Shown one piece after another: positions 50,716 through 60,335 of a stretch of 64,000 nucleotides of DNA. Made by a program: the position numbers and the translations under genes. A model generated the notes under the pieces. The model was not told where the DNA came from. It worked only from the letters and a program-made list of their open reading frames with translations, and did no database searches. Origin of the DNA: Haloferula luteola (GTDB taxonomy: Bacteria > Verrucomicrobiota > Verrucomicrobiia > Verrucomicrobiales > Akkermansiaceae); assembly GCF_014201715.1 (NCBI RefSeq), contig NZ_JACHFD010000004.1:124001-188000 (forward strand), read 5' to 3'. Every line of letters begins with the position of its first letter. Position 1 is the stretch's first letter.

Positions 50716-52782
50716 ATGTCACGCCGCTTCCCACTCTATGCCATTGCCCTGATCACGCCCGTCGTGGGTCAGGATGCCCTCGATCCCCTGATTCTAACGG
50801 CGACCCGGTCGGAAATGGCGGCGGCGGATCTGCCTTATACGGTCCGCACTTTGGATGCAGAGACTTTGCGAGACGACACGCGCCGAACCTTGCCGGAAGC
50901 TTTGCAGTACACCCCGGGGGTGTTGGTGCAAAAGACCGCCTATGGCCATGGTTCGCCGTTCATTCGCGGCTTTACCGGGCGGCAAAATCTCCTGTTGGTT
51001 GACGGAGTCCGCCTGAACAACTCCACCTGGCGTGGAGGGCCAGTGCAGTATTGGAACACGGTCGACAGCCAGTCCATCGATCGTCTTGAGTTGGTGATGA
51101 GCCAAGGGTCCGTGCTGTATGGTTCGGATGCGATCGGCGGGACTCTCAATGCTTTCACCAAGTCGTCGGACTTTCGCCAGCAAGCGGAAGCTCAGCGGTT
51201 TTTCCATGGATCGGCTGCGTACGAGTACCGGACGAATGGCGAAGGATCGCAGGTAGGCCGATTGGAGACTTCGATGGGGGTGGGGGGAAAGTATGGATTG
51301 TTTTTGGGGCTCACCGGAAAGGATTTTGGCGACATCGAAGACGACTCCGTCGGTCGGATGAAAAACACGGGCTACCCGGAGCAAGATCTCGATTTCCGCC
51401 TGGATCTCGCCCTCAGCCCTGACACGACGCTGACTCTGGCCCATCAGTACGTGGATCAGGATGATGTGTGGCGATGGCACCGTACGACGGAGAACCCCGG
51501 CTGGGTGCATGGGAGTCATGTGGCGGCTCCCGGCAGCTTTCTTTCGAACGTCTATGACCAAGAGCGATCGTTGACCTACCTCAAGGTGGAGGGAGTCGAT
51601 GACGAGGAGAGTGCGTTGTGGCAGCGGTGGTCTGCGACCTTGAGCTGGCAAAAGACCCAAGACTCCGAACTTCAGTTTCGGCGGGTGGGTGACCTGAGAA
51701 CGGCGGGACTGGATTTGGAGACCTACGGTCTTGATCTGGCGTTCGAGTCGCGGATCGGCCCAGGGACACTTGTCTATGGGCTCGACTACTATGTGGATGA
51801 GGTCGACTCGGAGGCCTACCGGAATTACGTTTTTCGGCCCACCGACCGACCGGTGGCAGACGATGCCAGCTACCATTTGTTTGGGGCATTTGGGCAGTAT
51901 GCCTGGGCGGCCACGGAGCGTTTCACGCTGACGGGAGGGCTGCGTTACACGTATGCTCAGGCAGAGTGGGATGCCTATCGGGCGGCAGGAGCGGCTCAGG
52001 ACCAAGGCGGGCGGGGCGACTGGGATGATCTCTCAGCCAGCTTGCGCGGAATCTATCAGGTCGACGATTGTTGGTCTGTGTATGGGGGATTGGCGCAGGC
52101 TTTCCGGGCTCCCAACCTGAATGATCTGACGGGGACGACCTTGGCGCTTCGTGGGCTGGACTCCTACGGATCTCCGGACCTCGATCCGGAGAAATATCTG
52201 ACTGCAGAACTGGGAACTCGCTACACCAGCGGGGACTTCAGTGCCTCGCTGGCGGGATTCTACACGTGGACGAGGGATGCGATCACCGGCGTGGTGGATC
52301 GCTTCGGCAACAGCATCGCGACCAATGGGGAGGAGGGCTACATCTACGGCTTTGAGGGCGAAGGTGTCTGGCAGTGGGATGAGTCCTGGATGTTGGGATT
52401 GGGAGCAGCTTGGAACGAGGGCAAGACCGAGACGCGGGCCAATGGGGATCGATGGATCACCCGTCTGCTGCCGTTTTCGGGAACCTTGCGATTGCGTTGG
52501 ACCTGTCCGGACGAGCGGTTCTGGATTGAGGGCCGCCTGCTCGGTGCGGTGGGTGAAGATCGGATCCACGCTGCCAATCAGGCGTCCGACAACCAGCGGA
52601 TCCCAACGGGGGGGACGCCCGGGTATTGGGTGGCGATGGTGCACGCAGGAATGCGCGTCGACGATCATTTGGAACTGACCGCAGGCGTCGAGAACCTGCT
52701 CGACGAAGACTATCGGAATCATGGCTCGGGCCAGAATGAGCCGGGGACGAACGTGATTTTAGGGGCTAGGGTCAGTTGGTGA
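50716..52782 (+). CDS. TonB-dependent outer-membrane receptor
   Basis: 688 residues. A short signal peptide ends near VVGQD. The plug domain has LPEALQYTPGVLVQKTAYGHGSPFIRGFTGRQNLLLVDGVRLNNS and SQGSVLYGSDAIGGTLN. The beta-barrel follows, ending with a C-terminal aromatic residue in ILGARVSW as needed for outer-membrane insertion. A TonB-box-like PLILTATR sits near the N-terminus. It imports a scarce nutrient such as an iron complex, a vitamin or a glycan. No binding-protein or ABC genes flank it, so the substrate is unknown. Confidence 0.93.
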   Translation: MSRRFPLYAIALITPVVGQDALDPLILTATRSEMAAADLPYTVRTLDAETLRDDTRRTLPEALQYTPGVLVQKTAYGHGSPFIRGFTGRQNLLLVDGVRLNNSTWRGGPVQYWNTVDSQSIDRLELVMSQGSVLYGSDAIGGTLNAFTKSSDFRQQAEAQRFFHGSAAYEYRTNGEGSQVGRLETSMGVGGKYGLFLGLTGKDFGDIEDDSVGRMKNTGYPEQDLDFRLDLALSPDTTLTLAHQYVDQDDVWRWHRTTENPGWVHGSHVAAPGSFLSNVYDQERSLTYLKVEGVDDEESALWQRWSATLSWQKTQDSELQFRRVGDLRTAGLDLETYGLDLAFESRIGPGTLVYGLDYYVDEVDSEAYRNYVFRPTDRPVADDASYHLFGAFGQYAWAATERFTLTGGLRYTYAQAEWDAYRAAGAAQDQGGRGDWDDLSASLRGIYQVDDCWSVYGGLAQAFRAPNLNDLTGTTLALRGLDSYGSPDLDPEKYLTAELGTRYTSGDFSASLAGFYTWTRDAITGVVDRFGNSIATNGEEGYIYGFEGEGVWQWDESWMLGLGAAWNEGKTETRANGDRWITRLLPFSGTLRLRWTCPDERFWIEGRLLGAVGEDRIHAANQASDNQRIPTGGTPGYWVAMVHAGMRVDDHLELTAGVENLLDEDYRNHGSGQNEPGTNVILGARVSW

Positions 52783-52832
52783 ATTTCGAGACCTGGGCGG
52801 GGATTGGTGCCTCCGTTCGGGTCTCTAGGCCG

Positions 52833-52867
52833 GAAAGGGTAGGAGCGGGTGTCGCTTCTACCCTTTC
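52833..52867. terminator. Bidirectional terminator-like hairpin between convergent genes
   Basis: GAAAGGGTAG and CTACCCTTTC (52833-52842, 52858-52867) with an inner AGCG/CGCT stem (one G-T wobble) give a 15-pair hairpin with a 5-base loop. It overlaps the last codons of the minus-strand small membrane protein gene. T-runs are short on both sides. Confidence 0.75.
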
Positions 52868-53109
52868 TTCCACCAGTCGCCCTCGCGTTCCCAAGGCTCG
52901 TGGGTCGAGGGTTCGGGGCTTCCGACGGGTGTCGGTGGGGCCGTGCGAGTGACTTCCTCAATGAGGGCCTCGACTTCTGGGTCGCGTTTGGCGGCGCTGC
53001 GGAGAATCGCCACGAAAATCCCGAGCAAGGTCATCAGGCTCAGGGTGAGGATGCCGATCATGGAGAGGGCGAACCCATCGGCTTCCGTGATGGCGATGGG
53101 CAGGGTCAT
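52858..53109 (-). CDS. Small single-pass membrane protein
   Basis: 83 residues. One transmembrane helix (FALSMIGILTLSLMTLLGIFVAIL) with a short outer N-terminus is followed by a Glu/Pro-rich cytoplasmic tail ending in EREGDWWKKG. It is not recognised. The start ATG overlaps the stop of the acetyltransferase gene by 4 bases. Confidence 0.65.
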   Translation of the reverse strand: MTLPIAITEADGFALSMIGILTLSLMTLLGIFVAILRSAAKRDPEVEALIEEVTRTAPPTPVGSPEPSTHEPWEREGDWWKKG

Positions 53110-53684
53110 CGAGGTTCGAGAATCCGGCGCATCGGAATCATGTTGGAGTATTCGAAGCCATACTTGCGGAAGAAGGTTTGCGAGTCGGCGGAAATCTTGT
53201 CGGTGAGCAGGGTGATCCGCTTGAAGTCTTTGCTTTGGGCAAATTCGATCACGTGCTGGACGAGCATGCTGCCGTAGCCTTGACCGCGATGGTCGGGGTG
53301 AATGATGACGTCTTCCATCATGATCACGAAGCCCCCCATGGCGGTGGAGATCGTGAACAGGAGGTTGACCATGCCCACGGTTTGGTGGCCGTTGCGGACG
53401 ACAAAAATCCGACCACGAGCCGGTTGCTCCAGAATCAGGGCTAATCCGCGTTCCTGAGCAACCGAGTCCGGCTCAAAGTCTCCCTGCAACCGGAAGAGCT
53501 CCATCGTCAGTTCCACCAAGGATGGCAGATCCTCGATGGTCGCCGTCTCCACCCGTGGAGTATCGTCGACCGTCAGGGAGGATTTGGAGGCTTCGGGAAG
53601 GCTCATGCGGCCCCAGCCTTGCACGCTTCGGGCCACGGGAACATGGATTTCTGGGCGATGGGGAAAATTTTTTGGAAAATCCAT
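53106..53684 (-). CDS. GNAT-family N-acetyltransferase
   Basis: 192 residues from ATG 53684; ATG 53606 is an alternative that keeps the full domain. The GNAT core shows VETATIEDLPSLVELTMELF, then GFVIMMEDVIIHPDHRGQGYGSMLVQHVIEFA with the acetyl-CoA-binding R-G-Q-G-Y-G loop, and FFRKYGFEYSN. The substrate is unknown. An inverted repeat (53641-53650 with 53677-53686) covers the first start codon. Confidence 0.9.
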   Translation of the reverse strand: MDFPKNFPHRPEIHVPVARSVQGWGRMSLPEASKSSLTVDDTPRVETATIEDLPSLVELTMELFRLQGDFEPDSVAQERGLALILEQPARGRIFVVRNGHQTVGMVNLLFTISTAMGGFVIMMEDVIIHPDHRGQGYGSMLVQHVIEFAQSKDFKRITLLTDKISADSQTFFRKYGFEYSNMIPMRRILEPR

Positions 53685-53696
53685 GTGATTGACGGA

Positions 53697-53724
53697 TTGA
53701 CAAGGGGATGCCGACCCCTAGAGT
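53697..53724 (+). promoter_or_regulatory. Probable sigma-70 promoter of rpmH-rnpA-yidD-yidC
   Basis: A perfect TTGACA -35 box (53697-53702) and a TAGAGT -10 box (53719-53724) are spaced 16 bases apart, 55 bases before the rpmH start. Confidence 0.6.
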
Positions 53725-53778
53725 GCCCGCCCGCGCCGCGGCGCCCCTCCTTCTCAACTTTCTCCTTCTTCGCACGCC

Positions 53779-53961
53779 ATGAAACGCACCTTCCAACCTT
53801 CCAAGCGTACCCGCAAGCGCCAGCATGGCTTCCGTGCCCGCATGGCCACCAAGGCCGGTCGCGACATCCTGCGCCGCCGCCGTCAGAAGGGTCGCAAGCG
53901 GCTCCTGCCTAAGGGCGCCGAGATCAAATACGATCGCCACACGACGCAACACGGCGTGTGA
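53779..53961 (+). CDS. rpmH: 50S ribosomal protein L34
   Basis: 60 residues. [22 protein letters not shown] and a following [11 protein letters not shown] block identify L34. It is longer than the usual 44-47 residues, with an acidic/basic tail ([17 protein letters not shown]). It is the first gene of the conserved block leading to rnpA, yidD and yidC. Confidence 0.97.
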   Translation: MKRTFQPSKRTRKRQHGFRARMATKAGRDILRRRRQKGRKRLLPKGAEIKYDRHTTQHGV

Positions 53962-53981
53962 TCCCCTGCCGCTTCCGGGCC

Positions 53982-54338
53982 ATGCGCCTCCCACGGAAGC
54001 ACAGCATGACCCGTTGGACAGAGTTCCAGCGGGTGCGAAAGGACGGTCGGTCAAAAGCCGGCCGTTTTCTTATTGTCAGCACTCTGGAGGATCCCGAGCT
54101 GCCGCACCTGATGACGGGATACATCACGACTCGTAAGGTGGGCAAGGCGCACGACCGCAATCGCTTGCGTCGCCAATTCCGGGCAATTGTTTCCCGCTAT
54201 GGCGACCAATTGGTGGATTCGCGGCGGTATTTGGTGACGATTCCCCGTCAGGGTGCTGCCGGCATGGATTTTGCCGAATTGGAAAAAGACTGGGTGAAAC
54301 AGGCCCGACGCCTCGGTTTGTTGCGCACGCCATCATGA
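53982..54338 (+). CDS. rnpA: Ribonuclease P protein component
   Basis: 118 residues from ATG 53982, which fits the family start ([22 protein letters not shown]). An in-frame GTG 53958 overlaps the rpmH stop and would add 8 residues. The RNR motif ([16 protein letters not shown]) that contacts the RNA is intact. It helps RNase P mature tRNA 5' ends. It overlaps yidD by ATGA. Confidence 0.95.
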   Translation: MRLPRKHSMTRWTEFQRVRKDGRSKAGRFLIVSTLEDPELPHLMTGYITTRKVGKAHDRNRLRRQFRAIVSRYGDQLVDSRRYLVTIPRQGAAGMDFAELEKDWVKQARRLGLLRTPS

Positions 54339-54625
54339 ATCGCGCGCTGACTTTCCTCATCCGGCTTCTGATCCGCGGGTATCAGAAATTCTTGAATCCG
54401 GTGCTGCACGCGCTTGGGGGGCCGCTCTCTGGTTGCCGATTTCAGCCGACCTGCTCGCACTATTTTCTCCAAGCGGTTGAAGCGCACGGGCCCTGGAAGG
54501 GCTCATGGCTGGGGGTCTGCCGGATTTTCCGCTGTCATCCTTGGGGGGGCCATGGTTATGACCCCGTCCCGCCGCGCCAGGATGCGGAGGATCGCCCAAC
54601 CTCTCCGCCCTGCCGTCATCTGTAA
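54335..54625 (+). CDS. yidD: Membrane protein insertion efficiency factor YidD
   Basis: 96 residues. [13 protein letters not shown], then [19 protein letters not shown] and [18 protein letters not shown] contain the conserved Cys positions of the family. It assists membrane protein insertion alongside YidC. A 12-base gap precedes yidC. Confidence 0.96.
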   Translation: MNRALTFLIRLLIRGYQKFLNPVLHALGGPLSGCRFQPTCSHYFLQAVEAHGPWKGSWLGVCRIFRCHPWGGHGYDPVPPRQDAEDRPTSPPCRHL

Positions 54626-54637
54626 TCCCTTTCTCCC

Positions 54638-56518
54638 ATGTACGACCGCAAAACTTGGATCGTCGTCGTCGCCTGCAGTCTGCTGATTGCGGTGAACCTC
54701 TATTTCGGTAAGCAGAACGCTGCCGCCGAACAGGCCGCCAAGGCCAAGGAAGCTCTTGAGGCCCCAGCGCAAACTCCGGGCGAGGACGGCTCTGCCGCCG
54801 AACCGGGCGTGTTGGTGGAAGTGGAGCCGGAACCGAGCGCCGACCGGCAGACGTATCAGTTGTCGACCGCTGGCGTGAGATACACATTCAGCACTCTCGG
54901 GGGCAGTTTGACCCGCGCCGAGTTGCTGAACTATCCGGCGGTGAAAGATGCGGAGCATCTGGTCACCCTGAACGATGGCTCCAGCTATGGCATCGGAACT
55001 CTCTGCCAGGGGGCGGATGCCTTCGAGCATGTGGACTACAAATTGCTCGAAGACCAGTCGATCGCCGACAAGAAGCTGGTGTTTGGTGCCCGTCATCCTT
55101 CCGGGCTGCTGGTTCGCAAAACTTGGGAGTTGTTTGAGCCGAAGGGTGAGAAGGAGGAAAAGCAAGCCGCCGGGGCGGACTATTTGCTGCGTCTCACCCT
55201 GGAGGTGAAGAATCCAGACGACGCGAAATCTCAGGTGCCTCTTGAGTCGTTCAGCCTGTTTCTTGGTCGTTCCCACCCCCTTCAGAAGGGCGAAAATCGG
55301 ATCAATCCCGCGACCTTGGCGTGGCTCGACGATGGCACCGTCGACAAGATCAAGTCTCCCTCGTTCCGCGGCAGCATGTTCTCCAAAGAGCAGAGCTTGA
55401 TTTCGAAGACGGCTTCGGAGCTCGATTTTGCCAGCGTTTCCAGCCAGTTTTTCGCGACGGTGGTGATGCCGGAAGAAGTGGCGCCCAGCACGCTGTGGGC
55501 GAAGACCTCGAAGGTCGACGTTCCGGATGAGGAGGAGCAACAACTGGCCATCCGCGGAGGGTTCACCCTTCCGGCGGCACCGCTTTCCCCCGGTGAGGGG
55601 AAAACCCTCTCCTACTCGGTGTTCACGGGGCCCAAGGACAACCGCATGCTACGCCGCATGGGCGGAGATTGGGGAGAAGTGATGGACTACGGTTGGCCGA
55701 TCTTCCGCTGGCCCGCCCGCTTCATGAATTTCCTTCTCGTCCATGTCCACGACCTCGTCTCGAAGGTTTCCGACAAGTGGTCGTGGGGTTTTGCGGTGAT
55801 TCTGGTCACCTTGCTCGTCCGCTCCGCCATGTGGCCGCTGTATGCGCGTTCGAACCGTTCGATGAAGCGGATGTCGAAGCTCAAGCCCGAGATGGATCGA
55901 TTGAAGGAGAAGTATCCTGACGATCCGGCGAAGCAGCAGCAGGAGATGATGCAACTTTATCGGAAGTTTGGCATCAACCCGGTGGGTGGCTGCCTTCCGA
56001 TGTTTGCGCAGATCCCGATCTTCTTTGGATTCTTCCGGATGCTGCAACACGCGGTGGAGATGCGAGGCCATGGCTTCCTTTGGGTGCATGACCTGTCCAT
56101 GCCCGATACCATCGCGACTCTCGGTGGCATTCCGATCAACATCCTGCCCTTGGTCATGGGTGCGACCAGCTTTGTGCAGATGCAGATGATGCCGAATACA
56201 GGCGGCGATAAGACCCAGCAGGCGGTGATGAAATTCATGCCGCTGATGTTCCTGTTCTTCTGTTACAATTACGCCTCGGCACTGGCGCTTTACTGGACGA
56301 CATCCAACTTGTTCTCGATTCTGCAAACTTGGGTGACCAAGAAGATGCCTGATCCGGAGTTGAAGGAACGGGCCGTCAAGCCCGGCAGCTCGTTCATGGA
56401 GCGGATGGCCAAGGCTGCCGAGGAGGCTCAGAAGCAGCAAAAGCTGAAACAGGCCAAGGGTCACGTCGTGGAGGACACCAAGTCCAGCAAGCCTCGCGGC
56501 CCGCGCACGGGGGGCTGA
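54638..56518 (+). CDS. yidC: Membrane protein insertase YidC
   Basis: 626 residues. An N-terminal membrane anchor (IVVVACSLLIAVNLYF) is followed by a large periplasmic beta domain (about 70-350). The insertase core has helices at WSWGFAVILVTLLVRSAMWPL, then FGINPVGGCLPMFAQIPIFFGFFRML and later segments. The charged helix between (RSMKRMSKLKPEMDRLKEKYPDD) is the conserved coiled-coil loop. The basic tail helps ribosome binding. Confidence 0.97.
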   Translation: MYDRKTWIVVVACSLLIAVNLYFGKQNAAAEQAAKAKEALEAPAQTPGEDGSAAEPGVLVEVEPEPSADRQTYQLSTAGVRYTFSTLGGSLTRAELLNYPAVKDAEHLVTLNDGSSYGIGTLCQGADAFEHVDYKLLEDQSIADKKLVFGARHPSGLLVRKTWELFEPKGEKEEKQAAGADYLLRLTLEVKNPDDAKSQVPLESFSLFLGRSHPLQKGENRINPATLAWLDDGTVDKIKSPSFRGSMFSKEQSLISKTASELDFASVSSQFFATVVMPEEVAPSTLWAKTSKVDVPDEEEQQLAIRGGFTLPAAPLSPGEGKTLSYSVFTGPKDNRMLRRMGGDWGEVMDYGWPIFRWPARFMNFLLVHVHDLVSKVSDKWSWGFAVILVTLLVRSAMWPLYARSNRSMKRMSKLKPEMDRLKEKYPDDPAKQQQEMMQLYRKFGINPVGGCLPMFAQIPIFFGFFRMLQHAVEMRGHGFLWVHDLSMPDTIATLGGIPINILPLVMGATSFVQMQMMPNTGGDKTQQAVMKFMPLMFLFFCYNYASALALYWTTSNLFSILQTWVTKKMPDPELKERAVKPGSSFMERMAKAAEEAQKQQKLKQAKGHVVEDTKSSKPRGPRTGG

Positions 56519-56606
56519 TCCCCTGGTCGGACTCCCGATCGTTCCGATTTCTCTGCGAAAATATACCGGACAAGTCCGGGGGCGGTCTCATATACCCTCA
56601 AGGGTC

Positions 56607-57896
56607 ATGAAACCCAGCCCATGGATTTTTCCGGTGATGGCACTTGGCGTTGTCGTCGCTTGGACCGGCAGCCGCCAGGTGAAGATCCAGCATCTCCGCG
56701 ATCAAACCCAGTTGATCCGTCAGCATCTTTCCCATGTGGAATCTTTGCCGGAAGCCGAGCAGCGAGGCACGAGCCCTTCCGCCGATAGCGTCGACAAAGA
56801 TGCACCCCTCGATTGGAAAGAGTTGGGTGCCACGATGCGCTCGATGCGTGGCAATGGTCCTCCTGATATACGGGCGATGCTCAAGATCCAGCAATTGCTC
56901 ACCTCCATGGATGTGGATCAATTGCTCGCCGAGTTCGAGCGTTTGGATGACATCGAACTCGATGACGATATTCGCAGCATGGTGAAAGAAAGCCTTGGGA
57001 GTATCCTCATTCAAAAGGATCCCCAGTTGGCATTGAATCACTTATTGCATCTTTCCGATCAGGAAGGATCCAGTTTGGGATGGCAGCTTTCCAGGGCGTT
57101 TCAGGAGTGGTCTGAAAAAGATCCTCAGCAGGCACTCGCGTGGCTGGATACCAAAGTGGCGGAGGGGGAATTTGACAGCAAGTCGCTCGACGGTCGGAAT
57201 TTCAATCGCATCTTCTTCGAATCGGTGGCCATTTCCCGATTGCTGGAATCCGATCCGGCGGCTGCCACGGCTCGCATGATGGAACTCCCCGAGAATCAGC
57301 GCCGGGAGATTTTCCAGAATGGCAAATTTGCGGCCCTCAAGCCGGAATTGGATGCCTCCTACGCCGGAATGGTCCGTGATAGTCTTCCTGAGGATCAACA
57401 AGCGGGTGTGCTGGCCTGGGCAGGCGAGGAACTTGCGAGGCAACAAGGATTCGAGCGGGTCAGCCAATTTCTTGATACCATTGATGCCAGTTCGGAAGAG
57501 ACGGTGGAAGTTGCCAAGCGGGCAGCTCAGGGGCAGTTGCGGATTCACCAAGGAAGAAGTGTCCCGGATCGAAACGAGGTCGATTCCATGAGGAGCTGGC
57601 TGACTCAAGAAGTGCCCGAAAAGGTGGATGAAATCACCGGGGAGACCTTGGCAAAACTCTGGGGAACGGATTTTGAGGAGCGAGTCGATTTGGTGGAGTC
57701 CCTGCGGGACGATGGCGCCAGCGATGATCTGTTGGTGGCCTTTCTCGTCTCGGGCGAAGCTCGGCAGTATCCAGAGTCCGCTCGGGAGCTTGCAAGGGGC
57801 ATCACCGACGAATCGCGGCGCAACGAAGTCCTGCGAAGGTTCCCGGACTTCGAGAAAGGCGAAGGCCAGGACAGCGATTCGAACGATAACCCCTGA
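56607..57896 (+). CDS. Membrane-anchored helical-repeat protein, unknown function (paralogue 1)
   Basis: 429 residues. An N-terminal signal anchor (WIFPVMALGVVVAWTG) is followed by a mostly helical, acidic body with units such as WSEKDPQQALAWLDTKVAEGEF and LESDPAAATARMMELPE. This W..DPxxALxWL pattern is common in uncharacterised Verrucomicrobia proteins. A short hairpin (56594-56605, ACCCT/AGGGT) covers the AAGGG ribosome binding site next to the ATG. The following gene is a paralogue. Confidence 0.8.
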   Translation: MKPSPWIFPVMALGVVVAWTGSRQVKIQHLRDQTQLIRQHLSHVESLPEAEQRGTSPSADSVDKDAPLDWKELGATMRSMRGNGPPDIRAMLKIQQLLTSMDVDQLLAEFERLDDIELDDDIRSMVKESLGSILIQKDPQLALNHLLHLSDQEGSSLGWQLSRAFQEWSEKDPQQALAWLDTKVAEGEFDSKSLDGRNFNRIFFESVAISRLLESDPAAATARMMELPENQRREIFQNGKFAALKPELDASYAGMVRDSLPEDQQAGVLAWAGEELARQQGFERVSQFLDTIDASSEETVEVAKRAAQGQLRIHQGRSVPDRNEVDSMRSWLTQEVPEKVDEITGETLAKLWGTDFEERVDLVESLRDDGASDDLLVAFLVSGEARQYPESARELARGITDESRRNEVLRRFPDFEKGEGQDSDSNDNP

Positions 57897-57915
57897 TCTC
57901 TTTCTCGATCCTATC

Positions 57916-59187
57916 ATGAAGACACCCTTGGTTCTTACGGCAGTGATCCTGATCGCAGGGTCTCTGGTGGGTTGGCGGCAAACGGTCGTGGTGCGGGACG
58001 TCCAAAACGAGCTGATGGAGGTGGAAGCCCGTGCTTCTGAGCTCGGGTTCGCACTGGAAGAGGGCGCCGACGGCGTCGTGGTGAGCTACAAGGCTTCGGA
58101 TCGGGATCGGAGGGATAAGGAAGAAGAAGCCAGGGCCTTTGCGGTTCGGTTGATCGCTTTCAGCAAGGAGATGAAGGAGCATGAGAAATCCGGGAGCCAG
58201 AATACTCCGGAGGTGGAAAAGCGCGTCTTTGAGATGGTGGGTGGCTTGCTTGAGCTCGATGTCGACCAATTGCGCTTCCTGGTGGATGAGTTGCGGACGA
58301 CGTCTGAGCTCGACGATTCGACGCGCAGGGAAATGTCCACTTTTGTGGTGATGATGCTGGCTCAGGATCATCCCGAAACGGCGCTGTCGCTTCTCACGGA
58401 ATCCTCCGACATGGTGAATCTCGGTCCCATTGCGATCGTGCGTTGGGCAGCTCAGGACCCATTTGCTGCGATGGAATGGATGCGCAAGGAGTCGAAGGAT
58501 CACCCGGAATGGGTGACCGAGGAGACCCAACAAGCGGTGCTTGCCAGCGTCGCCCAAAAGAATCCGTCGTTGGCCTTTGAGTGGGCTGCAGAATTGAAGC
58601 TGGAGAACGACTATTGGCTCAGTCGAAGTGATTTGACCGACGCATCACGGAGTGAGGTTTTGGCAGCGTTGCGAAAGCAATCGGACAGCGAAGTTCGGAA
58701 CGGCGCGTTGGCCGGCATGGCAGGAAAATTGGCCGAGGCAGGTTACGATCGAGCTCGTCGCTGGCTCGACACTGCCGAACTCTCCGAGTCCGAGTTGAAG
58801 TCGTGGTCGAATGGGCTCAATTACCGCCAAACGGGCAAAGATACCGGGAATTGGCTGGAGTGGATGGAAGAGCAGTCGGTTCGGGGAGAGGCGGCGGAAC
58901 AGAAGGCCGCGGAATTGATGAAGCATTGGACGGATTCCGATTATCGGGCCGCCGGTGAATGGCTGGCGGCTGCCGAGCCTGGGGCCACTCAAAAGGCCTC
59001 CGTGCTGGGCTATGTGGCAGCGGTGGCTCCCTATGATCCGGTGGCTGCCGCCCAGTGGTTGGAGACACTCCCGCAAGGGGAGGATCGGAGTGCATTGGCG
59101 CAGCGGGTCTTTCGGGAATGGTCGAATCAGGATGAAGCGGCTGCACGTGCCTTTGCCGAAAAGGAAGGTCTTGAGGAGAAACCGTAG
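57916..59187 (+). CDS. Membrane-anchored helical-repeat protein, unknown function (paralogue 2)
   Basis: 423 residues from ATG 57916; the upstream frame is a shadow of the previous gene. A hydrophobic anchor (LVLTAVILIAGSLVGW) is followed by helical repeats: WAAQDPFAAMEWMRKESKDHPEW, WTDSDYRAAGEWLAAAEPG and APYDPVAAAQWLETLPQGEDRS. The layout matches the preceding gene, so they are tandem paralogues. No catalytic motif is seen. Confidence 0.8.
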   Translation: MKTPLVLTAVILIAGSLVGWRQTVVVRDVQNELMEVEARASELGFALEEGADGVVVSYKASDRDRRDKEEEARAFAVRLIAFSKEMKEHEKSGSQNTPEVEKRVFEMVGGLLELDVDQLRFLVDELRTTSELDDSTRREMSTFVVMMLAQDHPETALSLLTESSDMVNLGPIAIVRWAAQDPFAAMEWMRKESKDHPEWVTEETQQAVLASVAQKNPSLAFEWAAELKLENDYWLSRSDLTDASRSEVLAALRKQSDSEVRNGALAGMAGKLAEAGYDRARRWLDTAELSESELKSWSNGLNYRQTGKDTGNWLEWMEEQSVRGEAAEQKAAELMKHWTDSDYRAAGEWLAAAEPGATQKASVLGYVAAVAPYDPVAAAQWLETLPQGEDRSALAQRVFREWSNQDEAAARAFAEKEGLEEKP

Positions 59188-59199
59188 TTGGGCTCCGCA

Positions 59200-60258
59200 A
59201 TGATTCATGCTCTGGAGATTCTTGGGTATCGCTCGCTGCGGGAATTTCGATTGAAACTTGCCCCGGTGACCGTGTTGGTCGGGCCGAACGGCGTTGGAAA
59301 ATCGAATCTCTACAAGGCACTGCGCCTGTTCTCCTCGCTGGCGGAGGGCCGATTTTCTCAGACCATGGCCGACGAGGGAGGGACTCCGAAGTGTTTCTGG
59401 GCAGGGCAAGAAATCGGGCCCACACGTCCCAAGCGGGTCGTTCTTCACCTCGACGCAGTGGACTTTCAGTGGAAGGTCGAGTTCGGACGGATTCCCACGG
59501 GGCCTGAGGATCCGACCCAATTTCGGAACGATCCGGAGATCAAAAAGGAGACCTTGGTTTCGTCGCTCGGCAGCCATGGTCGGAATGATTGGGCGCTCAA
59601 GATCCCCCGCAATGAGTCGATGTTGTCATTCCTGAGAGACCCCGTGACCTTCCCGGCGCTGGCCCTGGCTCGGGAGCAGATCACAAGTTGGCGGTTCTAC
59701 GATGGTTTTCGTACGGATGCGTCCTCCCCTCTCCGGCGAGCGTCCCCTGCGGTGTGGTCTCCGGTGCTGGAAGAGGGCGGGGGCAATTTGGCGGCCTGCT
59801 TGCAGACCCTTGCGGAGTCGTCATTTCCCGAACGACTTCCCTCGGCGCTGGCAGCGGCCTTTCCGGGGCACCAATGCCGGATCGATTCGAGTGGATCGCT
59901 GATGGAGATCGCGTGGTGCCAGCCGGGGCTGGGCCGTCCGCTCGACGCTGCTGAAATGTCGGACGGCACGTTGCGCTTCTTGGCGCTGTGTGCCGCGTTG
60001 CTCAGTCCGCGGCCGCCGTCTTTGCTGGTTTTGAACGAACCCGAGAATAGCCTTCACCCCGGGCTGATTCCCGCATTGGTGGGTTTGTGTGGGGAGGCCG
60101 CGAAAGGTTCCCAGCTGCTGATCATCACTCACTCCGATTCGTTTTCCAGGGAGATGCAGGAGGCGATCGATGCCTCGGTCCACCGGCTTGCCTCCCGGGA
60201 CGGAGAAACCTGCTTGGAGGCGGATCTCGGATCGCGACGGGTTTGGCGGTTTGATTGA
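59200..60258 (+). CDS. AAA-family ATPase (SMC/RecF-like, AAA_21)
   Basis: 352 residues from ATG 59200. ALEILGYRSLREFRLKLAPVTVLVGPNGVGKSN opens with a RecF-like strand and Walker A. The signature-like MSDGTLRFLALCAALLS and Walker B LLVLNEPENSLHP come late, with the H-loop ITHSD after. These small ATPases, often called OLD/RecF-like, may act in DNA metabolism or defence. No nuclease gene is adjacent, so a full OLD or Septu pair is not supported. Confidence 0.88.
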   Translation: MIHALEILGYRSLREFRLKLAPVTVLVGPNGVGKSNLYKALRLFSSLAEGRFSQTMADEGGTPKCFWAGQEIGPTRPKRVVLHLDAVDFQWKVEFGRIPTGPEDPTQFRNDPEIKKETLVSSLGSHGRNDWALKIPRNESMLSFLRDPVTFPALALAREQITSWRFYDGFRTDASSPLRRASPAVWSPVLEEGGGNLAACLQTLAESSFPERLPSALAAAFPGHQCRIDSSGSLMEIAWCQPGLGRPLDAAEMSDGTLRFLALCAALLSPRPPSLLVLNEPENSLHPGLIPALVGLCGEAAKGSQLLIITHSDSFSREMQEAIDASVHRLASRDGETCLEADLGSRRVWRFD

Positions 60259-60335
60259 GGTGGAGTTCCTACTGGCGGCAGGTCGTGGCCGAAACTCTCC
60301 GCGAAGACGAGGATTGGTATGGTTGGTGCTTTGCC

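Noticed and set aside
53697-54338. Replication origin beside rpmH
   Set aside because: No dnaA gene or cluster of DnaA boxes is visible upstream; the neighbour is an acetyltransferase gene.
59200-60258. OLD/Septu/retron-type defence pair built on the AAA ATPase
   Set aside because: No nuclease or second effector gene lies next to it; downstream is a transporter operon.
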